In this document: in pieces, positions 41,275 to 48,893 of the stretch
How positions within the stretch are numbered: the first letter of the stretch is position 1
Layout: each line of letters starts with the position of its first letter
Source of the DNA: JAAYQA01 sp964510345
Lineage (GTDB): Bacteria > Bacillota > Clostridia > Tissierellales > Peptoniphilaceae
Length of the DNA stretch: 64,000 nucleotides
Reading direction: 5' to 3'
NCBI GenBank assembly: GCA_964510345.1
Contig: CAZEBB010000001.1
Coordinates: forward strand, 75,907 to 139,906
Program-made: the position numbers and the translations under genes
Notes under the pieces: generated by a model
What the model was told of the DNA's origin: nothing
What the model saw: only the letters and a program-made list of their open reading frames with translations
The model's database searches: none

Positions 41275-41983
41275 CCACTGTCCCCCCTACTAGAGTTCCA
41301 ATATTTTCTCCTGCGGCAACGCGAACGAGATTCTCCGGTTCATCAATTCCGAAAACCCGAATCGGAATCCGATTCTCCATACAAAGCGAGGTTGCCGTTG
41401 CATCCATTATACCCAATCCACGTTGAAGAATATCGATATACGTCAAGTCAGTAAATGCTTTCGCATCCGAGTATCGATTGGGGTCTTTATCGTACACTGC
41501 ATCGACGCCTTTTTTGCCTAACAGAATGATGTCTGCCCCGATTTCCGCTGCTCTTAGGGCTGCGGTCGTATCCGTCGTAAAGTACGGATTTCCAGTCCCC
41601 GCAGCGAAGATCACGATGCGGCCCTTTTCCATATGTCGGATCGCTCGTCTTCGGATATAGGGTTCTGCGACTTTGTCCATATCGATCGCAGATTGTACTC
41701 TCGTATCCACTCCGAGCGATTCCAAACTCGCTTGGAGACGAAGAGCATTGATGACCGTACCGAGCATTCCCATATAATCAGATGACGCCGGATCGATATC
41801 GTGAGATGTTCTCCCTCTCCAGAAGTTTCCGCCACCGACGACGATTGCAATCTGGGTTCCCAAATCGTGAACTTTCTTCACGGCTTCGGCGATCGACAAC
41901 ACCGTGTTGTCATCCAGTCCGATTCCTTTGGGTCCGGCCATCGCCTCACCGCTTAACTTGATGATCACTCTCGAATAATGCAT
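41267..41983 (-). CDS. pyrH: UMP kinase
   Basis: UMP kinase makes UDP from UMP in pyrimidine synthesis. From the ATG at 41983 (AAAGGAG upstream) the protein has 238 residues of the amino acid kinase fold: IIKLSGEAMAG, VVGGGNFWRG, NALRLQASLE, AGTGNPYFTTDTTAALRA and the C-terminal VRVAAGENIGTLVGG. A hairpin without a good T-run separates it from tsf. Confidence 0.97.
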   Translation of the reverse strand: MHYSRVIIKLSGEAMAGPKGIGLDDNTVLSIAEAVKKVHDLGTQIAIVVGGGNFWRGRTSHDIDPASSDYMGMLGTVINALRLQASLESLGVDTRVQSAIDMDKVAEPYIRRRAIRHMEKGRIVIFAAGTGNPYFTTDTTAALRAAEIGADIILLGKKGVDAVYDKDPNRYSDAKAFTDLTYIDILQRGLGIMDATATSLCMENRIPIRVFGIDEPENLVRVAAGENIGTLVGGTVDV

Positions 41984-42003
41984 GCGCGACTCCTTTGCAA
42001 ATA

Positions 42004-42027
42004 GAGGAGAACACAAGTGTTCTCCTC
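42004..42027. terminator. Hairpin between tsf and pyrH
   Basis: A 10-bp perfect stem GAGGAGAACA / TGTTCTCCTC with four-base loop. The downstream TATTTGC is not a good T-run, so it may attenuate or protect mRNA ends rather than terminate. Confidence 0.5.
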
Positions 42028-42039
42028 AAATGATTCTAA

Positions 42040-42708
42040 TTATTGAATTTGCTTTGCGACTTCGTCAGCAAAGTTTTCTTCGCGTTTTTCAAGTCCTTCA
42101 CCGACTTCGTAGCGTACGAAACGGCGAATCTTGATGTTCTCACCGATTTTCGCAATCAGGTTTGTCAGGAGCGTCTCAACTTTGATGCTCGGATCCTTAA
42201 TGAACGCTTGGTCTAAGAGGCAGATTTGCTCATAGTATTTTTCCATACGACCGACAACTTTCTTTTCAGCGATCATACGGGATTTTTCTTCGTCCATGTT
42301 TTTCCCTGCATTTTCATTCATCGCAAGGTGAATTTGGACTTCCTTCTCTTTTTCCAATTCTTCCGCCGGTACATCGTCTCTGGAAACATAGAGCGGGTTG
42401 GATGCAGCGACTTGCATTGCAATATCTTTTACAAACTTCTTAAACTCATCATTTTTCGCAACGAAGTCCGTCTCGGAGTTGACTTCAACCAATACGCCGA
42501 TACGTCCACCGTGAATATACGATTCGACCAAACCTTCGGATGCGATACGGCCCGCTTTTTTAGAAGCGCCGGCGATTCCTTTTTCGCGAAGCCAGTCAAT
42601 TGCCTTCTCGACATCCCCTTGCGTTTCGATTAATGCTTTTTTGCAGTCCATCATGCCTGCGCCGGTTTTTTCACGTAGTGCCTTTACATCAGATGCTTTA
42701 ATGTCCAT
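42040..42708 (-). CDS. tsf: Elongation factor Ts
   Basis: EF-Ts exchanges GDP for GTP on EF-Tu. The 222-residue protein has the N-terminal UBA-like domain (about 1-55, VKALREKTGAGMMDCKKAL) and the core with the TDFVAKN motif near residue 80. It is shorter than the Bacillus protein (about 290) because the core carries one shortened subdomain, as seen in several other Clostridia and Thermotoga. GAGGG lies upstream of the ATG. It follows rpsB by ten bases. Confidence 0.96.
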   Translation of the reverse strand: MDIKASDVKALREKTGAGMMDCKKALIETQGDVEKAIDWLREKGIAGASKKAGRIASEGLVESYIHGGRIGVLVEVNSETDFVAKNDEFKKFVKDIAMQVAASNPLYVSRDDVPAEELEKEKEVQIHLAMNENAGKNMDEEKSRMIAEKKVVGRMEKYYEQICLLDQAFIKDPSIKVETLLTNLIAKIGENIKIRRFVRYEVGEGLEKREENFADEVAKQIQ

Positions 42709-42718
42709 GATACCCTCC

Positions 42719-43555
42719 TTATTCTGCCGTTTCTTCTTGGTTCATGCTCTCAATTGCAGCGCGTGCTTCTTCTTCCGTTACGCCGACCTCTTCCACGACT
42801 TCTTCGACGACCACTTCTTCGACAACTGCGACTTCTTCCGCTTGCTCTTCGACCGCTTCAAAGTCTCCTTCGCGGCCTTGGTTGGCTTCGATCACAGCAT
42901 TCGCCATCGTCTCGGTCAACAGTTTAACCGAGCGGATTGCGTCGTCATTTCCGGGAATCGGGTAGTCGATTTCGTCCGGGTCACAGTTCGTGTCGATGAT
43001 GCCGACGACCGGAATTCCCAAAATGTGCGCTTCATGAACCGCAATTTTTTCTTTTTTCGGATCGACAACGAAGATTGCATCCGGGATTTTCTTCATATTT
43101 TTAATTCCGCCAAGGAACTTTTCTAAACGCTCTGCTTCGTGGCGAAGTTGAATGACTTCTTTCTTGGGAAGGACGTCGAATGTGCCGTCTTCTTCCATGG
43201 CTTCGAGCTCAAACAGACGCTCGACGCGTTTTTTGATCGTCTCATAGTTGGTGAGCATGCCGCCCAGCCATCTTTGGTTGACATAGTGCATACCGCAGCG
43301 TTTTGCTTGCGATTCGATCGCTTCTTGCGCTTGTTTCTTCGTACCGACGAAGAGAATCTCTCCACCGTTTTCAACGAGTTGGCGAACAAAGCTGTACGCA
43401 TCTTCAACTTTGCGAACGGTCTTTTGTAAGTCGATGATATAGATTCCGTTGCGCTCCGTGAAGATATAACGTTGCATTTTGGGGTTCCATCTTCTCGTTT
43501 GGTGCCCGAAATGCACCCCTGCTTCTAACAGGCTTTTCATTGAAATAACTGACAT
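42719..43555 (-). CDS. rpsB: 30S ribosomal protein S2
   Basis: S2 joins the 30S subunit late and recruits S1. From the ATG at 43555 (AAAGGAGG upstream) the protein has 278 residues. The core (about 1-230) shows LLEAGVHFGHQTRRWNPKM, RWLGGMLTNY, PDAIFVVDPKKE and GIPVVGIIDTNCDPD. The last 45 residues are an unusual Glu- and Val-rich acidic tail. An upstream in-frame start is rejected for lack of ribosome site. Confidence 0.96.
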   Translation of the reverse strand: MSVISMKSLLEAGVHFGHQTRRWNPKMQRYIFTERNGIYIIDLQKTVRKVEDAYSFVRQLVENGGEILFVGTKKQAQEAIESQAKRCGMHYVNQRWLGGMLTNYETIKKRVERLFELEAMEEDGTFDVLPKKEVIQLRHEAERLEKFLGGIKNMKKIPDAIFVVDPKKEKIAVHEAHILGIPVVGIIDTNCDPDEIDYPIPGNDDAIRSVKLLTETMANAVIEANQGREGDFEAVEEQAEEVAVVEEVVVEEVVEEVGVTEEEARAAIESMNQEETAE

Positions 43556-43659
43556 TGATATGTCCTCCTTTGTTTTTCCTCCACAGCGTTCGACTCCTGC
43601 GGCTACGCATGAGCGCAACGACCACCGGATCCCGCTATGTGTGTTTTTTCAACTTATCT

Positions 43660-43688
43660 AGTATACCATAATTATTGGGTGCGATCAA
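43660..43688 (-). promoter_or_regulatory. rpsB promoter
   Basis: TTGATC (43688-43683), 17-bp spacer, TATACT (43665-43660). It leaves a leader of about 100 bases before rpsB, which contains GC-rich self-complementary segments and may be a ribosomal protein leader. Confidence 0.85.
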
Positions 43689-43706
43689 TTGAAATCCGGG
43701 GTTTCA

Positions 43707-44777
43707 TCACGCCTCGTCAAGCATTTCTTCCAAGCTCTCTCGAATCTCTTCATCTTCAATTTCCATTGCGCGAAGTTGATCGAGGATGGTGCGAGCTTCT
43801 TCCACTCGATCTGCTTGCAGCAAGTAGATGAGTTGGTTAAACATAAGCTTCTCATCATTCGGCCAAAGATTCAGACCCCACTCGGCTACGTCGATCGCTT
43901 CATCGAATCGATTCGACAGATAGTAGGCGATGGACAAATCATTGTAGGCATCTTTCTCTTCACATCCCATATCAATCGCACGGGCGAGGTTCTCGATGCT
44001 TTGAACAAAAAGTCCCAGCCCCTGCTGTGACTCGCCGAGAAGAAAGAAGTCCAGAGCGGTTCGATCCGCTTTGGAAACCTCCATAATCAATCGAATCGCG
44101 CCTTCAAAATCTTGTCGATTCATCGCCTGACGAGCGGAGTCAATGCGTTGATCTCTTCGAATATCCGCTAGCATCTGTTCGGCAACTTCTCTCTCCTGTT
44201 GCGCATCCGTCGACCGGACGTCCTCCAGTAAATGTTCACCGAGCGCCATATCACCGATCGCCATTGCCGCACTGGCTGCGATCAGATTGGTTTCAGCGCT
44301 TGAGCTTCGGTCTTCTCTGACGATACGGAGCAGGTGCGAAATGTCGTCGTGCGCATTGATGCCATCCCACGTAAACAGACCTTGTGCGAGTACGGCGGTC
44401 ACTGTGGAGTCTTCGGGTGCAAGTGACACTAAAGCCAGTGCATAGAGAAATGCTGACGTGTCTTTTTCTCGAAACATCGTCATCATTTGCTCTTTCAACG
44501 CGGCGATCATTCCCGGATCTCGGGATAAGATCGCCCGGTAGGTGTCTGCATGCGGAAAGTCGGGATCTGCCGCTAAGAGCAGTACCATCCCTTCGATGTA
44601 TAATCCCGGCGGTATTTCGGATTCTTCGCCGCTCTTCATCCGCTCGATCAATTTTCCGGTCAGGATCGGCATGGGCGCCGGATCGACCGACAGACTTTCA
44701 AATAGGCGATGATCTTTCCACTCGAGGAAAGAGAGTTCGTCGAGCACCGCATCTCGATTAGGGAATACGTACACCAT
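43707..44777 (-). CDS. TPR repeat protein
   Basis: This 356-residue cytoplasmic protein has tetratricopeptide repeats in its C-terminal half (about 225-340), including DFFLLGESQQGLGLFVQSIENLARAID and DAYNDLSIAYYLSNRFDEAIDVAEWGL. The N-terminal half is helical and may hold degenerate repeats. No catalytic motif is seen, so it is probably a scaffold. The ATG at 44777 overlaps the stop of the membrane protein gene (TAATG), so the two are likely functional partners. It ends the long pheS-to-TPR gene run. Confidence 0.8.
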   Translation of the reverse strand: MVYVFPNRDAVLDELSFLEWKDHRLFESLSVDPAPMPILTGKLIERMKSGEESEIPPGLYIEGMVLLLAADPDFPHADTYRAILSRDPGMIAALKEQMMTMFREKDTSAFLYALALVSLAPEDSTVTAVLAQGLFTWDGINAHDDISHLLRIVREDRSSSAETNLIAASAAMAIGDMALGEHLLEDVRSTDAQQEREVAEQMLADIRRDQRIDSARQAMNRQDFEGAIRLIMEVSKADRTALDFFLLGESQQGLGLFVQSIENLARAIDMGCEEKDAYNDLSIAYYLSNRFDEAIDVAEWGLNLWPNDEKLMFNQLIYLLQADRVEEARTILDQLRAMEIEDEEIRESLEEMLDEA

Positions 44778-45487
44778 TAAAATTTTGCCATAAAGGATCG
44801 CTTGCGAATATTCGACCCGTATAAGATTCGAAACATATGACCTCTCCATATCGCTAGAAGCGCAAATAACACACTGTGAAGGATCGCCGGCACCAGCAAT
44901 GATAAGTCCGCCCAAAACGGCGTGGGAATCATCAGCGTGACGCCATATCCAAAAATCTTGAGCAGTACAATCGACAGTATCGTCACGGGGATCCATAGAT
45001 AACCATTCTCTTTAAGGAATTCAATTGACTCCGTGATGTTTCCAAATCCATTGTTTCGCGCTAGATAGATTGTCTCCGGCAGAGCGGACAGGATCAATAG
45101 AAGCAGGATGTCGAGATACGGAAGGCTCCCGAGTCCTGACAGCTGTACGATCATTTGAACGAGGTAGAGGACAAATGCAGCCGTATAGACATCGCGAAAG
45201 TAAACACCCATCCCCTGTGTCAGATCCTGTGCGGTAAACTTTTGTTGATAGATCGCATGCGAGAGCAGGTAAAGATACACCGACCACATCGCCGCTCGGA
45301 TAAGCGCATAGAGGATGCCTGACATGAAACCTCCCCCGCCGAAAATAGACAAAGTGGTCATCAATAACAGAACAACGATTGAAAGACCCATTTGTAACGC
45401 GACCAATAAGGGAATGTATTTGAGTGACGCTACGGTTTGTTTCATACTCTGAGCGATGACGCGACCGGCGTCTTGAATATAATTCAT
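44777..45487 (-). CDS. Integral membrane protein of unknown function
   Basis: This 236-residue protein has about six predicted membrane spans (roughly 25-50, 55-80, 98-120, 122-142, 162-185, 192-215) and a basic C-terminus (SNIRKRSFMAKF). I recognise no family motif. It starts 11 bases after the radical SAM gene and overlaps the TPR gene, so the three may act together. GGAGA precedes the ATG. Confidence 0.75.
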   Translation of the reverse strand: MNYIQDAGRVIAQSMKQTVASLKYIPLLVALQMGLSIVVLLLMTTLSIFGGGGFMSGILYALIRAAMWSVYLYLLSHAIYQQKFTAQDLTQGMGVYFRDVYTAAFVLYLVQMIVQLSGLGSLPYLDILLLLILSALPETIYLARNNGFGNITESIEFLKENGYLWIPVTILSIVLLKIFGYGVTLMIPTPFWADLSLLVPAILHSVLFALLAIWRGHMFRILYGSNIRKRSFMAKF

Positions 45488-45498
45488 TGTTCTCCTTT

Positions 45499-47175
45499 CT
45501 AGACTCGGATGATCGACAGATCATCTCCGTGATGGAATAAATAACGGGTAGCGACATTTCTTTTGACTCCGGTTTCCATGTAGTCAACGACATCAAAGGA
45601 GAAATCCTCCTGCCTCGTCTTTCGAAACATCGATTCATCCGATGAGCCGAATTTCTCACAAATCGCATGTTGAACCGTCGGCATTAAGAAATCTTTTGCG
45701 CGCCAAGCCGTAAAGCTCAAGTTTTTCGTCCTCGGTGGTTCCGGACTTCGACTGAGTGCGTCAAAGCGGAGCACGTCGGCTAGCATTTTTGTTGAAAGAG
45801 ACTGCGAAAGGCCAAATTCGAAACAAAAATCATACCAAGCGCTCTTCGCCATCGGCTTGTTCAACCACCCGTTCTCCATCCCCCACACCGCCATCGCTTG
45901 ATATAGGTCCCATGGGGATGAAAAGGCCTCTTGTAGATAGCGCAAAGTCGCCGTCAACCAACCTTCGTTGTAGACGACCTCGACCACATGAGATACATCT
46001 TTAATCTCCGCTAATTCATCCGCTGATAACCATCGAGTCTTGATCACTTCATAAGGCGCAAATTCCGAATAAATGATCTCCAGGTCGGCCGCTTGTGTTC
46101 GAAGCTTTGTCCCTCTCAACAGTTTCAAAAAACCCATCTGTAATTTGTGAGGTTTCATCGCCAAAACATCGTGAAAGGACTGTTTGAACTCTTCCATCCC
46201 CTCATAAGGAAGTCCTGCAATCAAGTCCAAGTGCAAGTGAATATTGTCCGGCTTACGCAAGGCATGAATTTTTCTCGCGATATCGTCCGTCTCGCCTACC
46301 CTGTGAATCGCTTGGCAAGTCGTCGGGTTCGTCGATTGCACGCCGATCTCAAACTGCAATAATCCTTTTCTCAGGGCGGACAGTCGCTGTATATCCTCTG
46401 CTGCCAATGCCGACGGATGAATCTCCATGTGATACGTGGTTTCTCCGTGATCGATCGACTCGATAAAGTCAATCAGTTCAATAAACCGCCTTGAGTCAGC
46501 GTTCATCGTTCGATCGATGAATTTCACGACTTTGATTTTCGCTTGTGCGAGCGTCTGGAGTTCACGTTTCACTTGATCCATCGGGACCACCCGAAGTCTG
46601 TCTGTGGACGACAGACAAAAACTGCACCGGTACGGGCAGCCTCTCGACGCTTCGTAATAATACAGCCGATTGGGTTCGAACGTAAAATTGTCATAGACAG
46701 GCGGAAGTTTCGAAAGATCCGGAGAGCGGAACCCTCTCGGTTCACAAATCTTGCCATCGTTACGATGCCAGAGTCCCGGCACCTCCCGCGGACCGTCGGT
46801 AAAGAGCAGCGGCCAACTGACCTCACCCTCCCCCTCAAGGATCATATCAATCTGTGGATAAGCCTCCAGCCATTCTCGGGTGTCGTAGCTGACTTCAGGA
46901 CCGCCAAGCAGGATCTTCACCTCTGGTTTTGCCAACTTCAACAGCTGTACTAATCGCACAATGTATTCGATATTCCATAAATAACAAGAAAACCCGTACA
47001 GATCCGCATGGGTCGACAGTAAATCGCGATACACGGAATCGAGAGTCTCGTTAATCGTATATTCCCGTAACAACAATTCAGTCGCGACGGGAATGCGAGC
47101 TAAGGTATAGATTGAATAGGCGGTGTGCGAAAAGCTGGCATTGATACCCGTTAATACCGTTTTAGAAAAGTGCAT
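45499..47175 (-). CDS. B12-binding domain radical SAM protein (DUF4080 type)
   Basis: This 558-residue protein has an N-terminal B12-binding-like domain (about 5-130, with GFSCYLWNIEYI and ILLGGPEVSYD), a radical SAM core with the cluster motif CPYRCSFC (about 190-197), and a C-terminal DUF4080-like domain. It lacks the usual DxHxxG for base-off cobalamin at the expected place, as in many of these proteins. Related genes are widespread in Clostridia, but their substrates are unknown. Its ATG overlaps the argS stop codon (TAATG). Confidence 0.87.
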   Translation of the reverse strand: MHFSKTVLTGINASFSHTAYSIYTLARIPVATELLLREYTINETLDSVYRDLLSTHADLYGFSCYLWNIEYIVRLVQLLKLAKPEVKILLGGPEVSYDTREWLEAYPQIDMILEGEGEVSWPLLFTDGPREVPGLWHRNDGKICEPRGFRSPDLSKLPPVYDNFTFEPNRLYYYEASRGCPYRCSFCLSSTDRLRVVPMDQVKRELQTLAQAKIKVVKFIDRTMNADSRRFIELIDFIESIDHGETTYHMEIHPSALAAEDIQRLSALRKGLLQFEIGVQSTNPTTCQAIHRVGETDDIARKIHALRKPDNIHLHLDLIAGLPYEGMEEFKQSFHDVLAMKPHKLQMGFLKLLRGTKLRTQAADLEIIYSEFAPYEVIKTRWLSADELAEIKDVSHVVEVVYNEGWLTATLRYLQEAFSSPWDLYQAMAVWGMENGWLNKPMAKSAWYDFCFEFGLSQSLSTKMLADVLRFDALSRSPEPPRTKNLSFTAWRAKDFLMPTVQHAICEKFGSSDESMFRKTRQEDFSFDVVDYMETGVKRNVATRYLFHHGDDLSIIRV

Positions 47176-48875
47176 TACATCTTTTGCGGAGCTTCGATCC
47201 CCAAAATCGACAATCCGTCTGAAAGGACCCGCTGCGTTGCCCGGACTAATTGAAGCAGCGCATTACGTGTCTCCGGCTCTGCTTTCAGTATGGGCGTAGT
47301 ATTGTAGAACTTATTAAATTGCTTCGCAATTTCCAAAATCTGACGCGTCAATAGATAGGGCTCATTTTTATCCATGGCCTCAACGATCGCACCCGGGTAC
47401 GCCGCGAGCGCGCCAACCAATAGATAGGCTTCATCGTTGTCTGTGATCGCACGGGTATTCGGCGCTGTTGCATCCTCATCCGCCTTCTCCAAAATACTGG
47501 ATGCTCTCGCGTGTGTATACTGCACGTAGGGTCCTGTCTCGCCTTCAAAGTTCAGCGTGCGATCCCATGTGAAGGTATAATCTTTGATGCGGTTGTTAAA
47601 CAGTTCCTGAAAGATCACCGCGCCGATACCGACTTGTTTGGATACCTGTTCTTTGTTTGGAAGATCAGGATTTCTCGATTGGATGATCTCTGCCGTCTTT
47701 TCGACGGCTTTCTTCAAGACATCTTCCAGAAATACGACTTTCCCTTGACGTGTGGAGAGATTCCCATCTTCTAAACTGATATAACCAAAGGGGATATGGT
47801 AGCAGTCTTTCGCCCATGTCTTGCCCATCTTCTCCAATACGGCAAACAGCTGTTGGAAATGGAGTGTCTGCGGCGCACCGACAATATAGAGATTCTTGTC
47901 GAAATGGTATTCTTGATCGCGATAGATAGCGGCTGCGAGGTCTCGCGTGATATAGAGTGTCGATCCGTCGCTTTTTTGAATCAGCGCCGGCGGCAAGTCC
48001 AAATCCGATAGATCCACGATGCGTGCACCATCCGATTCGACGAGCAGATTCTTCGCCTCCAGTTCTTCGATGACAGCCCCCATCTTGTCGGAGTAAAAGC
48101 TTTCTCCATTGTAAGAATCAAAAGTGATGCCCAGCATATCGTACACGCGGTTGAATTCAACCAGACTTAAGTCTTTAAAAGTGTTCCAAAGGGCGACCGC
48201 ATCCGGGTCTTTATTCTCCAATTGTTTAAACCAAAAGCGCGCCTCCTCTTTATAGGACTCGTCCTTTTCAGCTTCCGCATTGTATCGCACATAGAGAGAC
48301 AGCATCTCCTCGATCGGATTTTTACGAATGGCTTCCTCATCGCCCCATTTCTTAAAAGCCGCAATCATCATTCCGAATTGAGTGCCGTAGTCGCCGAGGT
48401 GATTAATCGCGATGGTCTCAAACCCCAAAGTGTCATAGATATTGCGAAGTGCATTTCCGATCACCGTCGAACGGATGTGTCCCATGTGAAACGGCTTCGC
48501 AATATTGGTTGACGAGAACTCGACGATGATCCGCTTTCCGTTTCCCATGTCAGAAGATCCGTAGGGTTTTTCGGATGAAAGGACATCCTCTAAGACCGTC
48601 TTCGTTCGGAAGGAGCGATCGACAAAGAAGTTGATATACGGGCCTACGGCTTGAGCGCGGTCCAACGGCGACTGTACCGGAAGGCTTTCTGCTAATTGCA
48701 CCGCAATTTGCGGCGGCGCTTTACGCATTTGTTTCGCCAGTTTATAGCAAGGGAAGGCATAATCGCCCATTGACGGATCCGGTGGAATCTCAATGATCTC
48801 CCGAATCTCTTCCATTGTCAGTCCGATCTCTGCGGAATGTAGTATCTCCGCCACGCTTTGCATTTCGTAGTTCAT
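47175..48875 (-). CDS. argS: Arginyl-tRNA synthetase
   Basis: ArgRS is a class I synthetase that charges tRNA-Arg. The 566-residue protein has the N-terminal Add-1 domain (about 1-95), the HIGH motif in modified form FHMGH near residue 132, the KMSKS region replaced by LSTRQGK as in many ArgRS enzymes, and a C-terminal DALR anticodon domain (about 450-566). GGGAGG precedes the ATG. There is no T-box in front; it lies 18 bases after mutS2. Confidence 0.97.
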   Translation of the reverse strand: MNYEMQSVAEILHSAEIGLTMEEIREIIEIPPDPSMGDYAFPCYKLAKQMRKAPPQIAVQLAESLPVQSPLDRAQAVGPYINFFVDRSFRTKTVLEDVLSSEKPYGSSDMGNGKRIIVEFSSTNIAKPFHMGHIRSTVIGNALRNIYDTLGFETIAINHLGDYGTQFGMMIAAFKKWGDEEAIRKNPIEEMLSLYVRYNAEAEKDESYKEEARFWFKQLENKDPDAVALWNTFKDLSLVEFNRVYDMLGITFDSYNGESFYSDKMGAVIEELEAKNLLVESDGARIVDLSDLDLPPALIQKSDGSTLYITRDLAAAIYRDQEYHFDKNLYIVGAPQTLHFQQLFAVLEKMGKTWAKDCYHIPFGYISLEDGNLSTRQGKVVFLEDVLKKAVEKTAEIIQSRNPDLPNKEQVSKQVGIGAVIFQELFNNRIKDYTFTWDRTLNFEGETGPYVQYTHARASSILEKADEDATAPNTRAITDNDEAYLLVGALAAYPGAIVEAMDKNEPYLLTRQILEIAKQFNKFYNTTPILKAEPETRNALLQLVRATQRVLSDGLSILGIEAPQKM

Positions 48876-48893
48876 GCTTCCTCCCCGTTTCCG

